Shown here: one piece after another, positions 1-5,423 of the stretch
Layout of the letters: the number at the start of each line of letters is the position of its first letter
Numbering within the stretch: the stretch's first letter is position 1
Origin: an uncultured Lachnospiraceae bacterium
GTDB taxonomy: Bacteria > Bacillota > Clostridia > Lachnospirales > Lachnospiraceae
Direction of reading: 5' to 3'
Assembly: GCA_910579325.1 (NCBI GenBank)
Contig: CAJTTU010000154.1
Span: 1 to 5,441, forward strand
Length of the DNA: 5,441 nt
The notes under the pieces: generated by a model
What the model was told of the DNA's origin: nothing
What the model saw: only the letters and a program-made list of their open reading frames with translations
The model's database searches: none
Position numbers and translations under genes: made by a program

Positions 1-7
1 TGTACGC

Positions 8-46
8 TATTACACTAAGCTCGAAAAAACCTCGCTAAGTGTAATA
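8..46. repeat. Imperfect inverted repeat, possible hairpin
   Basis: TATTACACT (8-16) is complementary to AGTGTAATA (38-46). After one A-A mismatch (17/37), AGC (18-20) pairs with GCT (34-36). This gives a 9+3 bp stem with a 13-base loop that contains a run of six A. No T-run follows the stem on the plus strand, so it does not look like an ordinary Rho-independent terminator for a plus-strand gene. It could be an operator, part of the repeat unit that continues to 119, or the remnant of an upstream gene's 3' region. The pairing is read directly; the function is unknown. Confidence 0.55.
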
Positions 47-50
47 TGTG

Positions 51-119
51 TGCGGCGGAAAGGTAAAATGTCGCCAGAGCGACCCGCCGCAGGCGGAGAA
101 TCCTGCGAAGCAGGATTCT
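51..119. repeat. Structured intergenic element: three abutting hairpins inside a GC-rich stem
   Basis: Three perfect hairpins follow each other with no unpaired base between them: 70-83 (GTCGC, loop CAGA, GCGAC), 84-96 (CCGCC, loop GCA, GGCGG) and 97-119 (10 bp, loop GAA). TGCGGCGG at 51-58 can also pair with CCGCCGCA at 84-91, enclosing the first hairpin and excluding the second. The third hairpin is capped by GCGAAGC (105-111), a motif known to form an exceptionally stable DNA mini-hairpin. It is followed by TTATTCG, so it might terminate transcription from an upstream plus-strand gene. Other readings are a REP-like interspersed palindrome or a small structured RNA. The structure is visible; the role is inferred. 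Confidence 0.65.
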
Positions 120-134
120 TATTCGTGTATCAGA

Positions 135-164
135 TTGACTGAATCAGAGGATGTAGAGTATAAT
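135..164 (+). promoter_or_regulatory. Sigma-A-type promoter for rluF-ligA
   Basis: TTGACT (135-140) matches the -35 consensus at five of six bases. TATAAT (159-164) is a perfect -10. The spacer is 18 bp, slightly over the optimal 17. Transcription would start near 171, giving a leader of about 17 bases before the rluF ATG, just long enough for the ribosome binding site. The structured block at 51-119 ends 15 bases upstream of the -35 box, so it would not be part of this transcript. Confidence 0.75.
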
Positions 165-174
165 AAAAACACTT

Positions 175-180
175 GGGAGA
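175..180 (+). promoter_or_regulatory. Ribosome binding site fixing the rluF start
   Basis: GGGAGA lies 7 bases before the ATG at 188. The only longer in-frame start, TTG at 173, overlaps this site and would have no ribosome binding site of its own on the predicted short leader. The ATG at 188 is therefore preferred; it opens with the usual MDKIRLNKYL start of the S4 domain. Confidence 0.75.
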
Positions 181-187
181 AAATGAT

Positions 188-1027
188 ATGGACAAAATAC
201 GTCTAAATAAATATTTAAGCGACGCCGGCATCTGCTCCCGTCGGGAGGCGGACCGGCTGACGGAACAGGGTAAGATTCTGGTGGACGGCATTCCCGCCCT
301 GGTGGGCATGAAGGTCAGTGACGAAAATGACATTCTGGTAGACGGCCGAAAGGTTGCAAGACAGGAGCGTCCGGTACTGCTGGCCGTCTATAAACCGGAA
401 GGCATCGTCTGCACCACCGCAAAAGAAGAGAAAGACAATATCATAGATTTTCTCCGCTACCCCGCCCGCGTCTACCCGGTGGGAAGACTTGACAAGGCGT
501 CGGAAGGGCTGATTCTGATGACGAACCAGGGCGACCTGGTCAACAAAATTCTGCGGGGCGGCAACGCCCATGAAAAAGAATATATCGTCAAAATCAACCG
601 TCCGGTCACTCGGGAGTTTTTACAGGCCATGTCTCAGGGCGTCCCGATTCTTGATACCATCACCAGACCCTGCCGGACAGAAAAACTGGACCAGTATCGT
701 TTCCGCATCATTCTGACCCAGGGACTGAACCGGCAGATCAGGCGCATGTGCGAATTTTTAGGCGTCCGGGTCCTTTCTTTAAAGCGGGTACGGGTGATGA
801 ATATCGGTTTGGAACAGCTGAAACCCGGCGAATACCGCCAGATTCAGGGAACGGAGCTTACGACTTTCCTGGAACAGCTGAAAGATTCTCTCAATGAGCC
901 GGGAGGCAAAGGAGGAAGCCCGCATCCGACGACAGGCCGGAGCAACGAAACGCGACAGACGTCAGACAAAAGAACAAAAGACAACGGACATCGAACTGAA
1001 ACAAAATCCAGAAAGGAAATCGGTTAA
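188..1027 (+). CDS. rluF: 23S rRNA pseudouridine synthase, RluF-like (RluB/E/F family)
   Basis: The 279-residue product isomerises a uridine of 23S rRNA to pseudouridine. In E. coli, RluF acts on U2604 and also U2605. Residues 4 to about 50 form an S4 RNA-binding domain (RLNKYLSDAGICSRREADRL). The catalytic domain carries GRLDKASEGL, with the nucleophilic Asp at 102, followed by MTNQGDLVNKIL, EKEY (129-132; Tyr132 is the expected active-site tyrosine) and GLNRQIRRMCE (179-189). The wording around GVPIL (151-155) and LNRQIRRMCE matches RluF better than RluB or RluE. Residues from about 236 form a hydrophilic, basic, low-complexity tail that is probably disordered; E. coli RluF also ends in a basic tail. 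The stop codon overlaps the ligA start. The family is certain; the exact target uridine is inferred. Confidence 0.9.
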   Translation: MDKIRLNKYLSDAGICSRREADRLTEQGKILVDGIPALVGMKVSDENDILVDGRKVARQERPVLLAVYKPEGIVCTTAKEEKDNIIDFLRYPARVYPVGRLDKASEGLILMTNQGDLVNKILRGGNAHEKEYIVKINRPVTREFLQAMSQGVPILDTITRPCRTEKLDQYRFRIILTQGLNRQIRRMCEFLGVRVLSLKRVRVMNIGLEQLKPGEYRQIQGTELTTFLEQLKDSLNEPGGKGGSPHPTTGRSNETRQTSDKRTKDNGHRTETKSRKEIG

Positions 1028-1029
1028 TG
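1014..1029 (+). promoter_or_regulatory. ligA ribosome binding site and TAATG overlap
   Basis: AGGA (1014-1017), within the run AAAGGAAA, lies 9 bases before the ligA ATG. The rluF stop TAA (1025-1027) shares its last A with that ATG. The binding site is inside the rluF coding region. A ribosome ending on rluF can therefore re-initiate on ligA, the usual arrangement for translational coupling. Confidence 0.75.
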
Positions 1030-2988
1030 GACACAGTCAAACGAATCAAAGAGCTGACAGAGCTTTTAAATCAGGCGGCAAAAGCTTATTACCAGGAAGA
1101 CCGGGAGATCATGAGCAACTATGAGTACGACAAACTGTACGATGAGCTTGCGGCACTGGAACAGTCCGCCGGCGTCACCCTGTCCGGCAGTCCCACCATG
1201 CGGGTAGGCTATGAGCTGCTCAGCGAGCTGCCCAAGGAGGCCCACCAGAGCCCCATGCTGTCCCTGGATAAAACCAAGGATATCGCTGCCCTGCAGGACT
1301 GGCTGGGCGATCAGGATGGGCTTTTGTCCTGGAAGCTGGACGGCCTGACCATTGTCCTTACCTATGAAAACGGCCGGCTGGCAAAAGCCGTCACCCGTGG
1401 AAACGGCGAGGTAGGCGAGGTCATCACCAACAACGCCCGGGTATTTGCCAATATTCCGTTAAAAATCGCCTGTCAGGGCCGCCTTACGCTGCGGGGCGAG
1501 GCCGTCATTCCCTACAGCTCCTTTCGGCGGATCAATCAGGAGATTGAGGATGTGGAATCCCGGTATAAAAATCCCAGAAACCTGTGCAGCGGCTCGGTGC
1601 GCCAGTTAAATAATGAGATCACCGCCAAAAGAGACGTCCACTTTTACGCTTTCAGCCTTGTCACCGCAGAGAGCGCGGACTTTGAAAATTCCCGGGAAAG
1701 ACAGCTTCTCTGGCTTCAGTCTCAAGGATTTGAAACGGTAGCATACCGCCGGGTAAACCGGGAAACCGTAGCGGAGGCCGTCAGCGCCTTTTCTGAGGAG
1801 GTCAAGACCCAGGATGTGCCCTCCGACGGCCTGGTGCTCCTCTTTGACGATATCGCTTACGGACAGTCCCTTGGCCGGACCGCCAAATTCCCCAGAGATT
1901 CCATCGCCTTTAAATGGGCGGACGACACCGAGGAAACCACGCTGAAATATATTGAATGGAGCGCCTCCCGCACCGGCCTGATCAATCCGGTGGCCGTCTT
2001 CGAGCCGGTGGAAATCGAGGGCAGCACCGTCAGCCGGGCCAGCGTCCACAATATCAGTATCCTGGAGTCCTTGGAGCTGGGCAGCGGCGATAAAATCACC
2101 GTATACAAGGCAAATATGATTATCCCCCAGATCAGCGAAAACCTGACCCGAAGCGGCGTGGATGAGATTCCCTCTCACTGTCCGGTCTGTGGGGAACAGA
2201 CGGAGATCCGGGCTGTGAACGACGTGAAAGCCCTTTACTGTGTCAACGAAGCCTGTCCCGCCAAAAAGCTAAAAAGCTTTGCCCTCTTTGCCAGCCGGGA
2301 CGCCATGAATATCGACGGCCTCTCAGAGGCTACTCTGGAAAAATTTATCAGCTGCGGTTTTATCCATGATTTTACCGACCTGTTCCACCTGGAACGCCAT
2401 GAAAAGGCCATTGTCTCCATGGAAGGCTTCGGAGAAAAATCCTACCGGAACCTGATTGCCTCCGTGGAAAAAGCCAGAGATACGCAGCTGTGGCGGCTGA
2501 TCTACGCCCTTGGCATCGCCAATATCGGCCCTGCCAACGCCAAGATGCTCTGCCGGGCATTTAAAAACAATGTGGAGCAGCTGGCTGGCGCTGCTGCCGC
2601 GGATTTTACCGCTATCGACGGGATCGGCGAGGTGATTGCGGAGGGCATTGTCTCCTATTTCGCAAAGGAAAGCAACCGGGAACTGCTGTCCCGATTATTA
2701 AAAGAGGTGCGCATCGCCCCGGAGGAGTTCTCTGATGAGGAAAAGGCGCTGACCGGCAAAACCTTTGTGATCACCGGCAACCTGGAACATTTTGACAACC
2801 GGGACCAGTTAAAAGCGCTGATTGAGGATGCGGGAGGAAAAGTAACCGGCTCCGTCACCAAAAAAACAAGTTATCTGATCAACAATGACGTAACCTCATC
2901 CTCCTCTAAAAATAAAAAGGCCAGGGAGCTGGATATTCCGATTTTGTCGGAGGAGAATTTTATGGAGATGACAGGGATTGGACGTTAG
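1027..2988 (+). CDS. ligA: NAD+-dependent DNA ligase (LigA), divergent active site
   Basis: The 653-residue product seals 3'-OH/5'-phosphate nicks using NAD+ in replication and repair. All LigA domains are present in order: Ia NMN-binding (1 to about 75; YY...NYEYD at 21-35), nucleotidyltransferase (about 76-300; KLDG with the adenylated Lys103, RGE at 156-158, NPRN at 182-185, PSDGL at 265-269, FKWAD at 295-299), OB fold (about 305-380; RTG at 315), Cys4 zinc finger (C385, C388, C405, C410), helix-hairpin-helix (about 415-565) and BRCT (about 574-650). Length is near the usual 660-670. Against my recollection of E. coli LigA, several catalytic positions differ: E113 is Ser101, K290 is Leu272, D32 is Asn31, H23 is Tyr22 and R379 is Lys361. 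The intact domains and clean frame argue for a functional clade-specific enzyme, possibly a second LigA, rather than a decaying copy. Confidence 0.93.
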   Translation: MDTVKRIKELTELLNQAAKAYYQEDREIMSNYEYDKLYDELAALEQSAGVTLSGSPTMRVGYELLSELPKEAHQSPMLSLDKTKDIAALQDWLGDQDGLLSWKLDGLTIVLTYENGRLAKAVTRGNGEVGEVITNNARVFANIPLKIACQGRLTLRGEAVIPYSSFRRINQEIEDVESRYKNPRNLCSGSVRQLNNEITAKRDVHFYAFSLVTAESADFENSRERQLLWLQSQGFETVAYRRVNRETVAEAVSAFSEEVKTQDVPSDGLVLLFDDIAYGQSLGRTAKFPRDSIAFKWADDTEETTLKYIEWSASRTGLINPVAVFEPVEIEGSTVSRASVHNISILESLELGSGDKITVYKANMIIPQISENLTRSGVDEIPSHCPVCGEQTEIRAVNDVKALYCVNEACPAKKLKSFALFASRDAMNIDGLSEATLEKFISCGFIHDFTDLFHLERHEKAIVSMEGFGEKSYRNLIASVEKARDTQLWRLIYALGIANIGPANAKMLCRAFKNNVEQLAGAAAADFTAIDGIGEVIAEGIVSYFAKESNRELLSRLLKEVRIAPEEFSDEEKALTGKTFVITGNLEHFDNRDQLKALIEDAGGKVTGSVTKKTSYLINNDVTSSSSKNKKARELDIPILSEENFMEMTGIGR

Positions 2989-3038
2989 TATATTAATGCC
3001 GACTTCACCTGTTTCAAATCAGCCTTTCATCAGATGCA

Positions 3039-3047
3039 TGTTATAAT
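3039..3047 (+). promoter_or_regulatory. Extended -10 promoter candidate for metA
   Basis: TGTTATAAT combines the extended -10 TG (3039-3040) with a perfect TATAAT (3042-3047). The position where a -35 box is expected (3019-3024, TCAGCC) is poor, which fits an extended -10 promoter. Transcription would start near 3054, leaving a leader of about 44 bases. The 109-base gap 2989-3097 is too short for an ordinary S-box or T-box leader, and I saw neither in it. There is also no clear terminator after ligA, so metA may receive readthrough as well. Confidence 0.5.
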
Positions 3048-3097
3048 TGATACGATATTTGTGGCAAATGAGAAAAAGTTAGTGAAAGGACAAAACC

Positions 3098-4006
3098 ATG
3101 CCTATCAAAATACAGAACGCCCTGCCCGCCAGGACAGTGCTGGAAAAAGAAAATATTTTCATTATGGACGAGAACCGGGCGCTGACCCAGGATATCCGTC
3201 CGCTGCAGATTCTGATTTTAAATTTGATGCCCATCAAACAGGACACGGAGCTGCAATTACTGCGGGCGCTGTCCAACACGCCTTTGCAGGTGGACGTCTC
3301 TTTTCTGAACCTGACCGGACACGTGTCAAAAAACACGGCGGCCAGCCATCTGAATAAGTTTTATCAGGTATTCGACGAGGTAAAGGGCCGGAAATTCGAC
3401 GGCCTGATCATCACTGGCGCTCCGGTGGAGACGATGAAATTTGAAGACGTGGACTACTGGGGGGAGCTGACCTCTATTATGGACTGGAGCAAAACCCATG
3501 TCACCTCCACCGTGCATATCTGCTGGGGGGCCCAGGCCGGCCTGTATTACCACTACGGTATCAAAAAACACCGGCTGGACAAAAAGCTGTCGGGCATTTA
3601 CCTCCACACCATCACCGACCGGAAGATTCCGCTGATCCGCAGTTTTGACGACGAGTTTTTCGCGCCCCACTCCCGCTATACCACCGTAGACCGGATGGAG
3701 GTGCTGAACTGCCGGGATCTGATCGTCTGCGCCGAATCAGAGGAAGCAGGCGTCTATCTTCTGGTCAGCGAGGACGGAAAGCAGGTATTCGTCATGGGCC
3801 ATCCGGAATATGACCGCATGACCTTAAACGACGAATACCACAGGGACCTGGCGAAAGGAATCGATCCTGCCGTGCCGATCAATTACTACCGGAACGACGA
3901 CCCCGCCACCTTCCCGCTGCTTCGGTGGCGGAGCCATGCCAATTTACTGTATTCGAACTGGCTGAATTTTTACGTGTATCAGGCGACGCCGTATCAGTGG
4001 GAGTAA
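3098..4006 (+). CDS. metA: Homoserine O-acetyltransferase, MetA family
   Basis: The 302-residue cytoplasmic enzyme activates the hydroxyl of L-homoserine at the branch point to methionine. Its length matches the family (about 300-310). Family catalytic positions fall at the standard numbers: nucleophile Cys142 in HICWGAQ, Lys163, Ser192 in HSRYT, His235 and Glu237 in MGHPEYD, and Arg249. Residue 111 is Glu (GAPVE). In Bacillus cereus MetA, Glu111 selects acetyl-CoA, while E. coli has Gly and uses succinyl-CoA, so acetyl transfer (EC 2.3.1.31) is the better call despite the common 'succinyltransferase' annotation. The start is the ATG with GAAAGGA (3084-3090) 7 bases upstream. The next gene is convergent and belongs to a mobile element, so metA ends its unit here. 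The coding sequence is intact despite the nearby insertion. Confidence 0.95.
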   Translation: MPIKIQNALPARTVLEKENIFIMDENRALTQDIRPLQILILNLMPIKQDTELQLLRALSNTPLQVDVSFLNLTGHVSKNTAASHLNKFYQVFDEVKGRKFDGLIITGAPVETMKFEDVDYWGELTSIMDWSKTHVTSTVHICWGAQAGLYYHYGIKKHRLDKKLSGIYLHTITDRKIPLIRSFDDEFFAPHSRYTTVDRMEVLNCRDLIVCAESEEAGVYLLVSEDGKQVFVMGHPEYDRMTLNDEYHRDLAKGIDPAVPINYYRNDDPATFPLLRWRSHANLLYSNWLNFYVYQATPYQWE

Positions 4007-4090
4007 GCGTTGGATTATCCGGTGTTTCTGCGGGTTTGAGACTTTTCCGAACTTTACGTATTTTCACATAATTCCATGTATTTTAACGGT
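4007..4090. other. metA-integrase gap: probable host/element junction
   Basis: This gap runs from host-like sequence (to about 4045) into AT-rich sequence. The attachment core of the mobile element is expected here, since integrase arm sites start at 4091 and the host gene ends at 4006. GGATTATCC (4012-4020) is a short 4+1+4 palindrome, and GTATTTT occurs twice 20 bases apart (4058-4064, 4078-4084). Neither can be called the core, because the opposite junction is outside the window. I see no convincing terminator for metA. Confidence 0.45.
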
Positions 4091-4137
4091 AAAATGGTGT
4101 AGTAATGGTGTATAACTTTTGAAAAATGGTGTAGTAA
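4091..4137. repeat. Three direct repeats AATGGTGTA, candidate integrase arm-binding sites
   Basis: AATGGTGTA occurs at 4093-4101, 4104-4112 and 4125-4133. The first and third copies belong to a 15-base identical unit, AAAATGGTGTAGTAA (4091-4105 and 4123-4137). The starts are 11 and 21 bases apart, about one and two helical turns, so all copies face one side of the DNA. Tyrosine integrases with an N-terminal arm-binding domain, as encoded next door, bind such short direct repeats beside the core. The repeats are plain in the sequence; their role as arm sites is inferred. Confidence 0.7.
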
Positions 4138-4153
4138 AATCATGCCATTTTAC
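4134..4153. repeat. Inverted repeat over the integrase stop codon
   Basis: GTAAAAT (4134-4140) is complementary to ATTTTAC (4147-4153) across a 6-base loop. CCATTTTAC (4145-4153) is also the exact reverse complement of GTAAAATGG at 4089-4097, the start of the first arm repeat. It is thus a partial fourth copy in the opposite orientation, lying in the last codons of the integrase. The A/T-only pairs make a strong terminator unlikely. Confidence 0.5.
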
Positions 4154-5330
4154 GCTTTATGTTAACAATCTTATTATTACTCTGTGGTACGATTTTCTCA
4201 ATATCTGCCACAGATTTTTCTTTCGTAACATGCGTATATAAATCCATTGTCATCTTAATGCTTGCATGGCCGAGATAACTCTGCACCACTTTTGCAGCCA
4301 CCCCATTTTCAAAACATCTTGTTGCAAATGTATGACGGAATGCATGGCCGCTGAATACCTCAAATTGATTATCAAAAGGTCTTGTGATATTTATCTGCTT
4401 TATAACCGCCTTTATAGCATCAGAGTAAATAACAGAATTAAGCGGTGTGTTAAATTTCGTCACAAATAAATAATCATTTTGCTCTTTTGGTCTTTTTTGT
4501 GATATGACCGTCTTTAACTCCATCTGCCTTTCAAGATATATTCGGCATATGCTGTTGATCGGTATCTTTCTGTTGCTTTGCTTTGTTTTTGGAGGCTCAA
4601 TGTGGAATGTTTTCTTGTTATCATCAAGGTACTTTTGATATACAAGTGTCTTATTCACATCTATAAATCCATTTTCAAAATCTATGTCGGAAATTTGTAA
4701 AGCAAATAGCTCTCCAGGACGTAATCCCGTATTAACTGCTACATTAAACAGATTATCATAAAAAGTATTTCGACAATAATCAAAAAATTGTGATTGTTCT
4801 TCAACAGTTAATGCTTTTGCTTTAATTTCTTTATCTGCCCTTAATTTTATACCGCTCACAGGATTATTAATAACAAGATGATCTTCAACGGCTCTTTGCA
4901 GCATATCACGTAGAACTACCTTAATCTTATTCTGCCTCTCATAACCGTAACCACTGTCGCTTGCCCGATCAATTAATAGCTGGATATCTGATTTTATCAA
5001 AGAATTAATAAGTCTTCCACCTATGTATGGGGAGATGTTCTTAGAATATATGTGCGTATACTCCCTTTTAGTGTTAGATCTTATACTCTTTTCTTTATAA
5101 ACTTCCATCCATCTGGTAAACCATTTGTCAAGTGTGATCTCGTCTTTTACATTTGTAAAATTATCGTTTCCTGCAATTGCATCTGCAAGCTCTTTCCTAA
5201 GTTCACGCAAGTTTTTTCCGTAAATGGTTTTTCTTTTTTTCCACCTATCAGAATATCTTGCCTGATACAGGCCATCTTTTCGTTGGCTTATTCCAACGCC
5301 TAACTCCTTTCCTTTTAAATCCTTTCCCAT
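4140..5330 (-). CDS. int: Tyrosine recombinase / site-specific integrase (Tn916 Int-like)
   Basis: The 396-residue product integrates and excises the element by strand exchange through a 3'-phosphotyrosine. Domains: an N-terminal arm-DNA-binding domain (about 10-50; RKDGLYQARYSDRWKKR), a SAM-like core-binding domain (about 63-160; LDKWFTRWMEVYKEKSIRSNT) and a catalytic domain (about 172-380). The catalytic set is complete: Arg204 in TGLRPGEL, a Lys in PPKTK (248 or 250), His329 and Arg332 in HAFRH, His355 in LGHAS and the nucleophile Tyr365 in DLYTH. The length fits Tn916-type and phage integrases. AAAGGAG (minus strand, 5338-5344) lies 7 bases before the ATG. The gene is AT-rich compared with metA and ligA, consistent with horizontal transfer, and its stop lies close to the repeats it probably binds. 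No frameshift is seen, so the enzyme is probably active. Confidence 0.95.
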   Translation of the reverse strand: MGKDLKGKELGVGISQRKDGLYQARYSDRWKKRKTIYGKNLRELRKELADAIAGNDNFTNVKDEITLDKWFTRWMEVYKEKSIRSNTKREYTHIYSKNISPYIGGRLINSLIKSDIQLLIDRASDSGYGYERQNKIKVVLRDMLQRAVEDHLVINNPVSGIKLRADKEIKAKALTVEEQSQFFDYCRNTFYDNLFNVAVNTGLRPGELFALQISDIDFENGFIDVNKTLVYQKYLDDNKKTFHIEPPKTKQSNRKIPINSICRIYLERQMELKTVISQKRPKEQNDYLFVTKFNTPLNSVIYSDAIKAVIKQINITRPFDNQFEVFSGHAFRHTFATRCFENGVAAKVVQSYLGHASIKMTMDLYTHVTKEKSVADIEKIVPQSNNKIVNIKRKMA

Positions 5331-5360
5331 GATAAATCTCCTTTCTTTTGTCTAAGAAAA

Positions 5361-5396
5361 GAGCCTTGATATAGATATCATACTACAATAAGGCTC
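5361..5396 (-). terminator. Hairpin with T-rich tail upstream of int
   Basis: On the minus strand GAGCCTT (5396-5390) pairs perfectly with AAGGCTC (5367-5361) across 22 bases, followed by TTTTCTTAG. That has the form of a weak Rho-independent terminator for a gene entering from the right, such as an excisionase. A nested palindrome TGATAT-AG-ATATCA (5367-5380) sits in the loop region. The long loop lowers confidence, and the same repeat could instead be an operator because it flanks the -10 box of the candidate int promoter. Confidence 0.5.
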
Positions 5397-5405
5397 AAAA
5401 CTCAA
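5377..5405 (-). promoter_or_regulatory. Candidate integrase promoter
   Basis: On the minus strand TTGAGT (5405-5400, four of six -35 bases) is 17 bases from TATGAT (5382-5377, five of six -10 bases). Transcription would start near 5370, about 40 bases before the int ATG. The start lies inside the right half of the hairpin at 5361-5396, so a transcript from this promoter would lack the left arm and could not form that hairpin. Confidence 0.5.
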
Positions 5406-5423
5406 ATAAAAATTGTTGTATAT

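Noticed and set aside
97..125. Plain Rho-independent terminator only
   Set aside because: The stem is strong but the tail TTATTCG is weak, and the two adjoining hairpins would remain unexplained; kept as one possible role of the larger block.
173..187. TTG start at 173 giving a longer RluF
   Set aside because: The TTG overlaps the ribosome binding site of the ATG at 188, and the predicted transcript begins at about 171.
215..571. 118-codon minus-strand frame inside rluF
   Set aside because: It is antisense to the S4 and catalytic domains of a well-supported gene and has no recognisable features.
1606..2178. 190-codon minus-strand open frame inside ligA
   Set aside because: It lies fully antisense to conserved LigA domains and its product shows no recognisable family; it is a by-product of GC-rich coding sequence.
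3034..3357. 107-codon plus-strand frame overlapping the start of metA
   Set aside because: It overlaps metA out of frame, has no good ribosome binding site, and metA matches its family over the full length.
4004..4090. tRNA gene 3' end as integration target
   Set aside because: No tRNA-like arms, T-loop motif or CCA end could be found beside metA on either strand.
4091..4137. CRISPR-like repeat array
   Set aside because: The units are 9-15 bases with no regular spacers and two of them nearly overlap; arm-type integrase sites fit better.
4266..4469. Cysteine-containing 67-codon plus-strand frame inside int
   Set aside because: It is antisense to the catalytic domain of the integrase, with no supporting promoter or ribosome binding site.
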